Part shown: positions 43,999 to 54,496 of the stretch, piece after piece
How positions within the stretch are numbered: the first letter of the stretch is position 1
Layout of the letters: the number at the start of each line of letters is the position of its first letter
Assembly: GCA_022559985.1 (NCBI GenBank)
Contig: JAFJTR010000098.1
Coordinates: forward strand, 1 to 64,000
DNA length: 64,000 nucleotides
From: Parastagonospora avenae f. sp. tritici 18332-5
Lineage: Eukaryota; Ascomycota; Dothideomycetes; Pleosporales; Phaeosphaeriaceae
Direction of reading: 5' to 3'
The notes under the pieces: generated by a model
What the model was told of the DNA's origin: nothing
The model's input: the letters and a program-made list of their open reading frames with translations, nothing else
Databases searched by the model: none
Made by a program: the position numbers and the translations under genes

Positions 43999-44297
43999 TG
44001 TGGTGTGAAGATGCAATAGGAGACTCTCTACTACTGCGATGAGGTGTGGTGAGGTGTCGTTGTTGGGCGCGGAGCTTTGGTGGGGCGCGATGATGCGGCT
44101 GTGGTGGAGCACGGGCTTCTTGGCTCCTCCGAAAAGTTGACGACGGCCGCAACCACGCTTAAGACATCGATTTGTGTATAGCGACCGGCGTGGACGGCAC
44201 ATTTAAATACCCGACTTCTTCCACTGTGTATGATTCAATTGCTCAATTGCTCAATCTGCTTGTATTATGTCGCTAATTCGTCAACAGCACCGCCACC

Positions 44298-45023
44298 ATG
44301 ATCCTCAGACGCCCTCTTCTCAACGCAACAACCGTAGTCTCCCTCCCAAAGACATGCGTGCGCGCCCTCCAACACTCCATCCCCATGCGCCCCGTGCCCA
44401 AGCCCATTCCCTTCATCCCGGACCACACCGCCTTCCTCAGCGCCATCGGCCGCGGCCTGGCCGCCCACGCAACCAAGATCCCGTCGTGGGAAGCCCTCTT
44501 CACCCTCACATCCCCGCAACTAAAAGAGCTCGGCGTTGAGCCCGCGCGCTCAAGGCGGTATCTGCTTCACTGGAGAGAGAAGTTCAGGAATGGCGAATAT
44601 GGCATTGGGGGAGATTGCAAACATGTGTCGGATGGCGTGGCGGAGTTGCAAATCGTGCAGGCTACTGTTCCGCCAAACCCGGCACTGGGAAATACGATTA
44701 GCCCGAGGACGGCAGCGGCGACGGCGACACATGATCCTGGCACAAGGAGGTTTGTCGTCAACGTACCCGTGGGTGCTGAGGCGCCCGATGCACCACCGGA
44801 GACGTTACCGAGGGTGCAAGGCGTGGTTGTAAAGGGAGCGAAGACGATCAAGGGGAGCTTCGTGGAGGCTGTGAAGGGAAGTGATGGACTGAAGGCGAGG
44901 ATAAAATTGAAGGAGGGTATCTGGGAAGAGAGGAGGGGCCACAAGGTTGACGGTGGTGAGAGGAGGAAGGCCGAAGTCAGAGCGAAGAGGAGGGCCGCGG
45001 AGAATAAGGAGAAGACGAGGTAG
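44298..45023 (+). CDS. FYV4: mitochondrial ribosomal small-subunit protein mS41 (IGR motif)
   Basis: Small-subunit mitoribosomal protein mS41 (yeast Fyv4), 241 residues, one exon. An N-terminal basic presequence (MILRRPLLNATTVV...KTCVRALQHS) precedes the IGR-motif domain at about residues 35-100: PIPFIPDHTAFLSAIGRGL, then WEALFTLTSPQLKELGV and ARSRRYLLHWREKFRNGEYG. The C-terminal half is lysine/arginine-rich (ERRKAEVRAKRRAAENKEKT), longer than in yeast, as in other filamentous fungi. The ATG at 44298 has a strong context (CCACCATGA). The upstream 299-bp region is shared with ARPC1 and contains a short aattgctc direct repeat. Confidence 0.9.
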   Translation: MILRRPLLNATTVVSLPKTCVRALQHSIPMRPVPKPIPFIPDHTAFLSAIGRGLAAHATKIPSWEALFTLTSPQLKELGVEPARSRRYLLHWREKFRNGEYGIGGDCKHVSDGVAELQIVQATVPPNPALGNTISPRTAAATATHDPGTRRFVVNVPVGAEAPDAPPETLPRVQGVVVKGAKTIKGSFVEAVKGSDGLKARIKLKEGIWEERRGHKVDGGERRKAEVRAKRRAAENKEKTR

Positions 45024-45034
45024 AGCGTGTGGAA

Positions 45035-45902
45035 TCAGCAGACTCGTATAAGATTTGTATCATGAATGGATTGATAGTCGTCCGCGTTGTCCTTGTTTTT
45101 GTACAAAGGAGCTTGGAGTTCAACAGGGACATCCTTCTTGAAGTACAAGCTACCTGTAGCGCTGAATGGGTTGTCAGAGATTTGTACCTCCAGTTCAGCA
45201 AAGCTGTACGCACGCTTTCCGCACTGCTGCTGTGTCAGATCATGCCATTTGCTCCTGACGCTCACACCAGTTGCTTTCTCCATGAGTATGTACTCTGTGC
45301 CAACAGGGCCGCTCGCATCTGCGCAATAACCGTACATATGCGGAAGTGGAATGCCTCGTGATCGAAGGAAGGTGAGCGTCGCAGCCTCACTAGCTGTAGC
45401 GTAGTATTTTGGCACCGTGATGTGATATGGGATCTTCGCGATCATTTCGAAACCATCTTCTAGTACTAGGCATAAAACGCAATTGAAACCCTCCTTCGCC
45501 GATTCTGGTCATGCTGGTGACATTGCCATGTTCCCTGCCGTCGGAGGCTTTTACTGCGTTCTTTAGAGCTTCGATATCGAACTCCACGTGACGTTCCTTC
45601 ATTCGCATCTCTTCTTTGAAGAAAAATCGTTCTGCCGTGTACGAGAATATAGATTGTTTGTCGTAGGTTGCCATTTGGGCGACCTCATCAATAGCTACTT
45701 CCTCCTGGTCCATTTTGGCCGGGGCGCTATATTGGCGTATGCTACTGATACTGCCCTTCCGGACCATGGCCGCTATTGGCTTAGCAGAGCTTGAGTGCGG
45801 TTGTTGCGCAATGCAGGAGATAGATGGGGTGCTGATCAACGAGCGGAAGTTGAGTATGAGGACTTGTGACCTGGCAAAGTGGTGTAGCATAGTTCCACGC
45901 AT
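45035..45902 (-). pseudogene. APH/AIM9-like phosphotransferase, frameshifted and truncated
   Basis: Broken member of the fungal mitochondrial aminoglycoside-phosphotransferase-like (AIM9/FMP29) kinase-fold family. From ATG 45902 the first part reads a leader and then SYTAERFFFKEEMRMKERHV and TSMTRIGEGGF, the start of the family domain. One extra base in the GGTTTCAA stretch near 45485 shifts the frame; the continuation EDGFEMIAKIPYHITVPKYY, SRGIPLPHMYGYC and EYILMEKATG is perfectly family-like but in the other frame. The protein then ends at 45035 after SATGSLYF.., before the catalytic HxD and DFG-like motifs, so about half the domain is missing. Could be a sequencing indel plus truncation, but the missing C-terminus argues for a real pseudogene. 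Confidence 0.8.
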
Positions 45903-46514
45903 TGTGTCGTGATTGTCGGTATTCCTGAGGGGGAAAAAGTGCAATAATTGCAAGATCGTAGGGTAGCCCTCAGCGCAGCGTGCCCAATCCCTATTGGCCG
46001 ATGATTCACTAGCGTCATTCGCCGAATAGATATGGCAATGACATGGTTCTACACAACCACATTCTAGTCATGATACTCAAAATATCGCTTAGCAATCCAG
46101 TAAATGAAGAGACTTATGACCTGCTGCCAACTGATCTGCGGGCTTACAGCCAGAACCGATTGTGAAATTACATGTATCTGCTGTTGCTTTCCAAGGTTGC
46201 GTGTAAAATGTTCGCTATGCCATAGCGATGAGAAAAAGAAACAGATGCTGCAACATGAGTACATGAGATGTTATATACACTTCGAGTCATTGAGTATAAA
46301 GGTACTCTTGATGTTGCCGGTGGCTGTTAGTGAGGCTAGATCGTCTTTCAGGTCCTCTTCACTTGGACACTCACTAGCCAGTTGCCCAAGGGTGGCCCGC
46401 TACACGAAATTCGTCCTCAACTCTCAAATACATCAATCTATCTATACTTCATAGTAGACATAAGCTTACAATTCAACAAGTCTTCCCTTTCTACTAACCT
46501 GCCGCCAGAGAGTC
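45903..46514. other. intergenic, no gene
   Basis: About 610 AT-leaning bases. The short frames on both strands are unsupported. Confidence 0.5.
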
Positions 46515-47110
46515 ATGGGCAACATCAAGAAGAAGCTCCTCGTCGCAATAGAAGTCCTCCGCAGCCGCCCAGCCGACCTGAAGAAGGTGTTCAACCCACT
46601 CGTCAACAGCGGAAAGACCCTTTGGCCCGGGAACCTGCTGACCTAGAGCACCTCGGTGTGCGCTTGGACTACGACGGCAGAGTGAACAAGTCTGTATGTA
46701 GGATCAACGGAGAACGGACACTGATACCCGAATCCCACACACGCAGGTGTATCACAAGCACCAACTGCAGCCCAATATGGACAAGATTCCTGCGTCTCTT
46801 CAGCAGTGGAGGGCTAAGAACAGTGGAACTTATACTGTTGTTGGAACGGTGTACATTCCCAAGGATTAGCCTGTTGATGGCAATGTGTTCATATCAGCCG
46901 TGGACGGGATGCTCGAGGATGATGAACTTTGAGATGTTCAATTGCCTCTACTCCCGGCAGATTGTTACGCTATCAGTGTCTCCAGGTCTATAGTTCACTG
47001 TCAGTGTTCTCGGTATCCTCCAGTGATGTCACTGGATCGCCGTCCTCACGAGGCTCCGGCAAAATCTTGTCCGCTCTTGCGCATGCGCGAAGGAATTTAG
47101 GAGCGCACTC
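46515..47110 (+). pseudogene. small unknown gene with frameshift and stops
   Basis: Protein-like sequence I cannot assign to a family. ATG 46515 gives MGNIKKKLLVAIEVLRSRPA and DLKKVFNPLVNSGKTL; the frame then shifts near 46,610 to REPADLEHLGVRLDYDGRVN. A plausible intron (46694-46746, GTATGT...ACGCAG) leads to VYHKHQLQPNMDKIPASLQQ and WRAKNSGTYTVVGTVYIPKD, then TAG at 46867, then PVDGNVFISAVDGMLEDDEL, then TGA at 46930, then DVQLPLLPADCYAISVSRS. Both stops could come from one C-to-T change each. No introns fit the lesions. Likely a decayed gene of a lineage-specific family; the cytoplasmic-looking composition gives no clue to function. Confidence 0.55.
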
Positions 47111-47715
47111 AATAAATTTATAAAGAAGGCTCTATATATTCAGTGCTGTAAGACAATCTCGTCTAGTTTTGCAGAAGATTTTGAATATGTCTAGGCTACC
47201 TCTTTACTCTTCTTGCTCAGTGAAGGCGGACAGGAATTCTGCGGGGGCCTGGTGTCCTTGTTCATCTCAAACACTTTGGTGGTCTTTTCGTAAGGTTGTA
47301 TTATAGCCTGTTTGGTTAGACTCTTCTGTTAAAACTTAGACGTGTTCTAATAACATCAGAAGCTCTAGCTCAGAGCCTTCTGTATTCTGATTTAAACCAC
47401 ATATTCGTGGTAGTTACCTTCAACCTACCATAAGCACCCCGACCCCTGAGCATGTAAGACCATTAATCCATTTTGAGGTGCCGGAAGTCATTCAAGTCGG
47501 TCGAAGTCGCTAATGTAGTTAAGATGCCAGTCCAATCGACCAACCACATCACAACATAAAATTGGAAAATAAATATGATTTTCCTGTAATATGTTCCCTT
47601 ACAAACTCAAAGATTTGGAATCAAGTGACCATGCTGAGAAGTGGCGTGGACAGAAAAGTCGCCGTGCCAAACAGTCATGTCTATCATGCACTCATCACCC
47701 ATCCCATCTCACCAT
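47111..47715. other. intergenic with repeat copy B
   Basis: No gene. Most of the left part is the second copy of the diverged repeat described at 8.6 kb. Confidence 0.5.
47119..47295 (+). repeat. diverged dispersed repeat, copy B
   Basis: Pairs with 8579-8745 on the same strand over its full length by hand alignment. A short piece of the same motif (ttttgagtattacaggctac) also occurs at 60909-60928. Confidence 0.55.
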
Positions 47716-48711
47716 CTACAATATCTTCTCCGCCTCATCAATCAGCCTGTCCACCTGGAACCCACTATCCCCCCTCGTAAACATATTCAGCAACTCTCCC
47801 CTGCCCTTGCCCTCCTCGCTCTGCACATAAAATTTCTGCATGCACATGACCAACCACCTCGCCTCGTCGAGACTGACGCCCCTGTTCTCAATCACAAGTC
47901 CCTGACCCAGCACCACATCGTGACTGTTCGCCAGCTCTTGGTGGAAAGTGACTGTGGTATGTGGGCTTGCAAACTCGCCGCGCAGTTTGAACTCTGCTAG
48001 CGACGTGAAGAGCAGAGTTGTTGTATCGACGTGCGGGTGCGCGAATTGCAGATAGTGCAGCTCCGCGGCTTGTTGTGTCTTTGGGGCTTCTGGAGCTGCT
48101 TCAGCGCCCTCAACGGGAATTTCACGTGGCACAGGAAGCACAAAAGCGGGGTGCTGTTTAGCGGTTTGCAGGAGTGATCGGAAGACGTTTGCGGGGACGG
48201 CGAAGTGGATCGATTGTGGGTTGCCTGCATGTCTCAAACGCCAGAGAGCTTGCACTTCCTTCAATGGCAGGTCCCGGACCTTCTCTAGGTCAAGGAAAGA
48301 GTTCAGTGTCTTGACACCGGGCGGCGGTGCTGCCGGGTCACGAGGCGTTGGTGGCGGAGGCGGTGAAGGCCATGGCGACTTTGGACTAGGCGATTTTGAT
48401 GGCTGCGATACGTTCAATTCGGGTGACGGTGGCGGTGTCAGTGGTCCCGTGGCGCCAGGAACAATTGCCTGTTTCCGTAGCTGCTCAATCTTGTCTTTGT
48501 ATTGCTCCTTCAGCTCTGAGACATCATTCAGGCCTTTCTCTTTGGCTACTCGCTCCAACTTCTCCTTGTATTTGGCCAAGACGCGCTCTTGGGTGCCGTG
48601 TGTTGCAAGCAGGCGGACATCTTGAACTTGCGCCCAGCGGCGTTGTGTGAAGCGCGGGTTTGAGAGTGGCTGGCGAAAGCAGTGGCGGAGGGTAGGAAGG
48701 CGGAGAGCCAT
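47716..48711 (-). CDS. ATP11: mitochondrial F1-ATPase assembly factor Atp11
   Basis: Matrix chaperone that binds the beta subunit of F1-ATPase during assembly. 331 residues, single exon. A basic mitochondrial presequence (MALRLPTLRHCFRQPLSNPRFTQRR) is followed by a coiled-coil stretch (AKYKEKLERVAKEKGLNDV) and a proline-rich linker (SPSPKSPWPSPPPPPTPRDP). The ATP11 domain proper starts near residue 135: KTLNSFLDLEKVRDLPLKEV and ALWRLRHAGNPQSIHFAVPA, then HYLQFAHPHVDTTTLLFTSL, FASPHTTVTFHQEL and the C-terminal LLNMFTRGDSGFQVDRLIDE. The length and all late blocks match the family. The proline-rich linker is longer than in yeast. Confidence 0.95.
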   Translation of the reverse strand: MALRLPTLRHCFRQPLSNPRFTQRRWAQVQDVRLLATHGTQERVLAKYKEKLERVAKEKGLNDVSELKEQYKDKIEQLRKQAIVPGATGPLTPPPSPELNVSQPSKSPSPKSPWPSPPPPPTPRDPAAPPPGVKTLNSFLDLEKVRDLPLKEVQALWRLRHAGNPQSIHFAVPANVFRSLLQTAKQHPAFVLPVPREIPVEGAEAAPEAPKTQQAAELHYLQFAHPHVDTTTLLFTSLAEFKLRGEFASPHTTVTFHQELANSHDVVLGQGLVIENRGVSLDEARWLVMCMQKFYVQSEEGKGRGELLNMFTRGDSGFQVDRLIDEAEKIL

Positions 48712-50108
48712 AATTTGCGTGCAAGATCACAATGGGATGGTTATGCCTGATCGTAATTGCGCCGCAAGAGGACTATCTTGATTTATTTCTTCCTATTGCG
48801 TCGACAAAGTCTGAAGACGAATTAGTAAACTGAAGCTCCACGCACACTGATAATGCACTTACATCGAAGTGACTCGATTCGCCTGCTTTCAAATTTGAGC
48901 GAGGCAATGCTCCACAATCAGTCAAGACGTGGAATATATGTCGCGTGCTGTCCTGCGACTATGCTTGAAGCTCGATGACGATGGCGAGGCGCATCACGAA
49001 GTCAAAGTTCGGCGAAAAGACGGAGGTTCTGATTGGGCAGGATTGGGGAAACGGCCCATTGATGATCATTCCCCCTTTCATGCCCGACAAGATGTCAGGC
49101 GCCAACACCGAGCGATCGGAAATTGAATACAATGCATTGAAACCTTGAAGAAAAATCGAAGGGTCCTTTCAATCCACGTTGAGATGAGAGGACGGTGTTC
49201 AAGGCCAAGCTGTGCAGGAGTGCACCTGCATGATATCATCTGTTCCTGACTACTTCCAGGGTCTCCTGCCGCATAAGGCGCTCCGCGTGATTGGGCGCTG
49301 CTCAAAATCGCGGGGACGACTTTCCATGTCAAAGGTCTCAAGTATGAATAACAAGTTCATTATGGTTCAGTGAACGTTTCGTTCTGCAGCCTTAAGGCTT
49401 ACCACATTCCTCTGGTCCGTTATCAAAATAGACGTTATTGCGTGTTCAATCAATACTTCTGCCTGCCCGTGTTGTCCAAGTGACGAGGAACGGGACGCAA
49501 GCTGTGGCTGGAGTCATCAGGCAGCGCTGTGCAGTACAATCATGCGAGCATGCGGCCAACGGCTTTGTCCCGTGTCTCGCCAGTTGACGTTCCTGTGTGA
49601 CCCGTGTCCACATGTCGATAGCGTGGGCAGTGAAGCATTCACCCATGTGCAACTGCAGGAGTCCTTCTTGCCCTGTCTGATCGACACAGCCCACCATAGC
49701 GAACCAACGATCTCCTGCGGCCTTTAGCAGCCCCTCTATTCTCCAACATCCCACCGCACTCGACTGGCGCTGTAAAATCCCGAAGCATTGCGCAGCTTCT
49801 CAGTCTTACTCGACACGCTTTATTCACTCCCAAATATACTTTTCATTCGGACTGGACTCGACCCCGCGTGCTCTAATCATAGCGCGTTGCGCTCCCCTCA
49901 CGATCGAAGCGCGCGCCGGTAGCGACCCCATATTAATTAAGCTCCACCTCGACTACAGCGGAACCGGCGCCTTATTCTCGAGACCCTTCTCTTTCCTGCC
50001 TCCTGGGACCAAGGCATGCTGCAGTGCTTGTTCACCTCGATTAGTGCGACGTGAGCTACCCCGAGGGACTCTTTCCATCTCAAGCAAGCTCCCCAGCGGT
50101 CCTTGGGC
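48712..50108. other. intergenic, no gene
   Basis: About 1.4 kb upstream of both ATP11 and the ArfGAP gene. Frames such as 48929-49126 and 49446-49754 have no family resemblance or splice support. Confidence 0.5.
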
Positions 50109-53100
50109 ATGGGGGCTGTCAACAGCAAAGCAGGCGAAGACGGCGCGCTTTATCTGCGCGACCAGACGCGATGTATGTAGCATCCCAGTCGGGCTACTTT
50201 GGAATGCGCTGCTAACTGGCCCCAGTCTCTGTCGCTTCTGTCAACATCACAAATGCCCGCAATCGCACGTTGCTGAACATTACTCCTAATGCCTTCCCCG
50301 CAACGCGGTATGGCGCACGACGAGAGTTTGGCGACGAGAGTGTCATAGACTACATTCAGGTATGGTTTCAGAGGACCCCTGTGGCTGCGATGCTAAACAA
50401 TGTTTGTAGGACCCCGAATCATCCTCACCGAGCGACGGACCACCGTCTTTCCTTATTCGATTACCGAACGACGAAGAGCTCACGTTCAACTTTACCTTCA
50501 TCATTCGACAGCATCTTGCGGTGCCCAGCATATATAATGTAAACAATGCGTCAACAAGTGCACCTACGGGTCTGGTTGACACGGTCATCAATGGCTTGAC
50601 CTTCCTCTTTGCGTCCAGCTCCAAAGACCTAGAGAATCTGGTGACCAGAGAGTTTCAGGCGAACCCAAATCTCCACAAGAACCCGCAGGTCGAATTGGTC
50701 GGCGACTATTCGACTGATGGCAGCACTTCAGTGCAGTTTCAGTGGTCTTGGAAATGGACCCCTCCCAAGGCTACAGAGTCTCGCGGTGGAGGTTGGCGCA
50801 CCAGCTGCAGTGTTTGTACCACACATCCTGCAGACATCGCATACAGCTAACATGAGGAAGTTTGTCGAATATGACCAACGAGCGCACAAGCTAGAGACAC
50901 TGGCGAACTTTGCGTTCTGGGTGCAAAGTAAGCTGGATTCTCTACAAAACGGCCAGCGACTGACTCTGACAGACACAGCGCGACTCAGCCAGAGCCCGAA
51001 ATCACCATCGCCACGACTGGATCTAAGTGTCCCGCCTCGCCTGCGCGTGCCTTCCACGCAGTCGATCGACTCACGTGTCAGCGACTCAGCGGACGAGGGC
51101 AGAGAGTGGGATAACATTCCTCCGAAATCGCCCACTTTCGAATCGATACCCGAGAATGCGCTGGCACTGATACCCAGCCAGAACACCACTCTCACGAGCA
51201 ACAGCATGCCGTTGAGGTTGGATGTGTCGCGACCAGGAGAAGATTTGAGCCAGACTGAGGATGGCCCTCTTTTCAGGGCGACCATGAAGTCCCTTGAGCA
51301 GAAGACTGGCAACATGCGCACAAGATGGAAGAAGGTCCTGAAGCGAGCCGAGTCCGCATTAGAGGCGCAAGTTAATTGCAACAACGCCATGTCAGACCTC
51401 ATCGATGCTCTAAAGGAGGCATCTGCGTCAAATGCAAACGCTGTGCAACCTGCAATCGATAACTACTTCGACAAGATCGCCAAGGAGATTTTGGCATACG
51501 AGCGGACCAACACGACCAACATCCAGAAGTCGATTATCGACCCAATACACAAATTGTACAATATCGATATCAAACAGGCTGAAACCAAGAGGAAGGATTT
51601 TGAAGAAGAGAGCAAAGACTACTACCAATACCTCGGCCGCTACCTTGGACAGAGGACAGATTCACTGAAGGAGAAGAAGCGCGCTGAAACCGACTCGAAG
51701 TATCAGACCAAGAGGCGGAATTTTGAGCTAAAGCGTTTCGACTATTCCTCGTTTATGCAGGATCTGCACGGTGGCAGGAAGGACCAAGATATTCTGTCTA
51801 ATCTTACCCGATATGCAGATGCGCAAGCGAAGTACTACCTGGACACGGCAAAGAAGATCGACACCATGTTGCCGCAACTTGAAGCCCTGAGCCTTGAGGT
51901 CAAAGAAGCCGACAAGGAGTTTCAGATACAGAGGACTGAGCGAGAGGAAAAGAGGCGGGCGCTGGAAAAGACCAAGAAGACCTTCGAAGAGCCGCCTGTT
52001 CAGCAGGTTGTGTCTGCAGTAGGTGCGAATGGCACTGCAGCAAAAGTGTTCGTCAACTCTGAAGCCGATCTCCCGGGCCGCAAAGCAAACACGGCGCCAG
52101 TTTTCCACAGCACAGTCAGCCCACCCCAAAGTGCGTCAACAGGGAGTGTTCCGACTGTGACTTCTCCACAGAGCCCGGGAGCGAGGCGGGCTAGCCTGGC
52201 GACTGTAACTCCTCTCCCAGACAAGTTCAAAGGAATAAGGGATCTTGAGGAGAAGGACCTTACCGTCATCCCCGAAGGCATCCACGGTGCCCATCGCAAG
52301 GAAGGTCTGCTGTGGGCGTTGAGTCGACCAGGAAGCCATGTTGATCCCAAGGGCTTGAACAAACAAGCATGGCACAAGTTGGTTCTCAGTGACGACGTTC
52401 TATAGATGAAAGCTAACGAAGATCAGGTTCTGGGTGGTTCTTGACCAAGGCAAGCTATCTGAGTACACCAATTGGAAGCAGAGCCTTGAGCTACACATGG
52501 AGCCAATCGACCTACGCATGGCCTCGGTGCGCGAAGCGCGAAATGCAGACCGCCGATTCTGCTTCGAGGTCATCACACCGCAGTACACCCGCGTCTATCA
52601 GGCTACAAATGAGGACGACATGAAATCGTGGATTAATGCAGTCAACAATGCCCTGCAGACTGCGGTAGAGACTGCCGGTAAGAGCGACAGGCCTTCTACG
52701 GACTCTCTGCCTGGCCAAACTCGGCGTGACATTGCATCAGTCTTGACTGGCAAGAGCCCTTCGTTGTCAAGTCATCGTAACAACTACAACTCCAAGGCCC
52801 CTGCACGACACGCGACCGTTGGCGATCGTCCTAGCTATGGTAGGGAGCAGAGCAACACTGGAGAAGAGGGCAAGCTACTCAAGCAAGTGCGCGACGCAGA
52901 GCCCAGCAACAAGGTTTGCGCAGACTGCGGATCCGAGATCAAAGTCGACTGGGTGTCCATCAATCTTGGCATCATCATTTGCATCGAGTGTAGTGGCATA
53001 CACCGATCGCTCGGAACACACATCAGCAAAGTGCGCTCGCTCACATTGGACGTCACTTCTTTCACGCCTGATATTGTTGAGATACTTCTCAAGATCGGCA

Positions 53101-53941
53101 ACCGTATCAGCAACCTGATCTGGGAGGCACGGCTTGACCCCGCCCAGAAGCCTGGACCGATGTCAACGCGAGAGCAGCGTCTGCACTTCATCACGGCCAA
53201 GTACTCAGACCGAGCATACGTTTCGCCCATTTCACCCACGATGTCCCATTACAACAATCCCGAAGACATGTTGTTGGCTTCCGTGAAGAAGAATGACATT
53301 GCGAGCGTGTTGTACGCCTTGGCCCTTCGAGCAAGCCCTGACTCGCGTGATCGGTCTCGTGGCACACATGTTGTTTTCTTAGCACTTGCGGCAGCTGATC
53401 CCGCATCACCTTCTGCATCTGCCTCTCCAGCAACCTCTCCAGGACCCGGAGCTCGACCGGCTACCCCACAGCCTGCTCGAAAGCCGTTTTCAGTGGCTGA
53501 GCTGCTCCTTCAAAATGGAGCTGAACTTCCCGCGCTGCCGGCACCCATCCCGCTTACCACATCGGCTCGTTCCTATCTTGACTTCAAGACGGAACAGCGT
53601 GCAGGCAAGCGACTTGCACCTGTGGCTCTGCACAACTCTTCTGCAGAGGTGCCTAGTGCCCTACCCAATATCATGGCCGGCAACGGGAGCACACCTTCAG
53701 AGCGGGCTCGCGAGCGCGAAGCTCGACTGCAAAAGCGCGTCTCAGCCAGTGGCAGGTTGGTGAAGAGTCCAAGCTCCGAAGCATCTGAAGGTAAGCGCGG
53801 CTTTTAGTCGTGGCCGGTGCTTACAAACTATGTTATCTAGCATTTTCCTTCCGTGGGCGGCGTGTAGTGGGATCGTCCGATGGGCGTCAACAGGCTGATG
53901 CCGATATTATGTTATTTGGCGTTCAAGCGACACGGAATTGA
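50109..53941 (+). CDS. BAR-PH-ArfGAP protein (Csx2-like)
   Basis: GTPase-activating protein for Arf, linking membrane curvature to vesicle budding; resembles fission yeast Csx2 and animal ACAPs. Six exons: 50109-50172, 50226-50359, 50410-50811, 50861-52377, 52427-53790, 53841-53941; 1,193 residues. A fungal N-terminal region (MGAVNSKAGEDGALYLRDQT..) precedes a BAR domain (about 337-570, e.g. MRTRWKKVLKRAESALEAQV), a PH domain (about 674-783, WHKFWVVLDQGKL) and the ArfGAP zinc finger from residue 870: CADC, 17 residues, CIEC, then the arginine finger in GIHRSLGTHISKVRSLTLD. The donor of intron 3 (GTTTGT) and that of intron 4 (GTTGGT) are unusual but forced by phase and homology. The last exon replaces a GKRGF ending with AFSFRGRRVVGSSDGRQ... 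Confidence 0.92.
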
Positions 53942-54496
53942 TGACAACCTAGACGAGGATGGGCGGCTACGATTCGAGATTCATACTTTCCACGACTGCT
54001 TTGTTTCTTTATGCTTCGATTCGATGTACCATATTTCCGGGTTTGACAAGAGATGGTGTGGAGAAGTGCGCCGGCGAATAGTTAGACGGTTGAGTCATGA
54101 CTGCTTTCATGTGGATATTTGCATGTGTTCCACTCGGCTTCGGCTGTCAGCTACATAGTAATGAGTAATGGCAGAACCATGAGGTCTCCCAATCAGTCAC
54201 TAGAGACATCACCCGTGGACTTTGTTGAGTGTAATCAGTGCCTAATGCAAGACTCAGAGACTGACTCTGACTTCGCATGTATGCTTCATCAGAACGTATG
54301 ATCTACTAAACAAAATGTATCACGTCTCTGTAACGTGACTCACCTGTCGTGGCTGAGCAGGAAGTGGTTGAGACTCACGCGCGGCACGTGACACCCCACT
54401 AGCGCGCGACGAGGGCAGCACGCTGAATTTTGACGCTCTCTCGCGAAAGTTATAGCGAGCCAGCGACCCCACCAAAGCCACACGACAACCGCAACC
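53942..54496. other. intergenic, promoter of PRT1
   Basis: About 555 bases; no gene recognised. Confidence 0.5.

Noticed and set aside
46382..46993. 203-codon plus-strand ORF overlapping the 46.5-kb locus
   Set aside because: Only part of it reads as protein-like; the natural N-terminus lies in another frame, so the continuous ORF is not the gene.
48929..49754. Several 60-100 codon ORFs in the ATP11/ArfGAP gap
   Set aside because: Both strands carry equally weak frames without domains.
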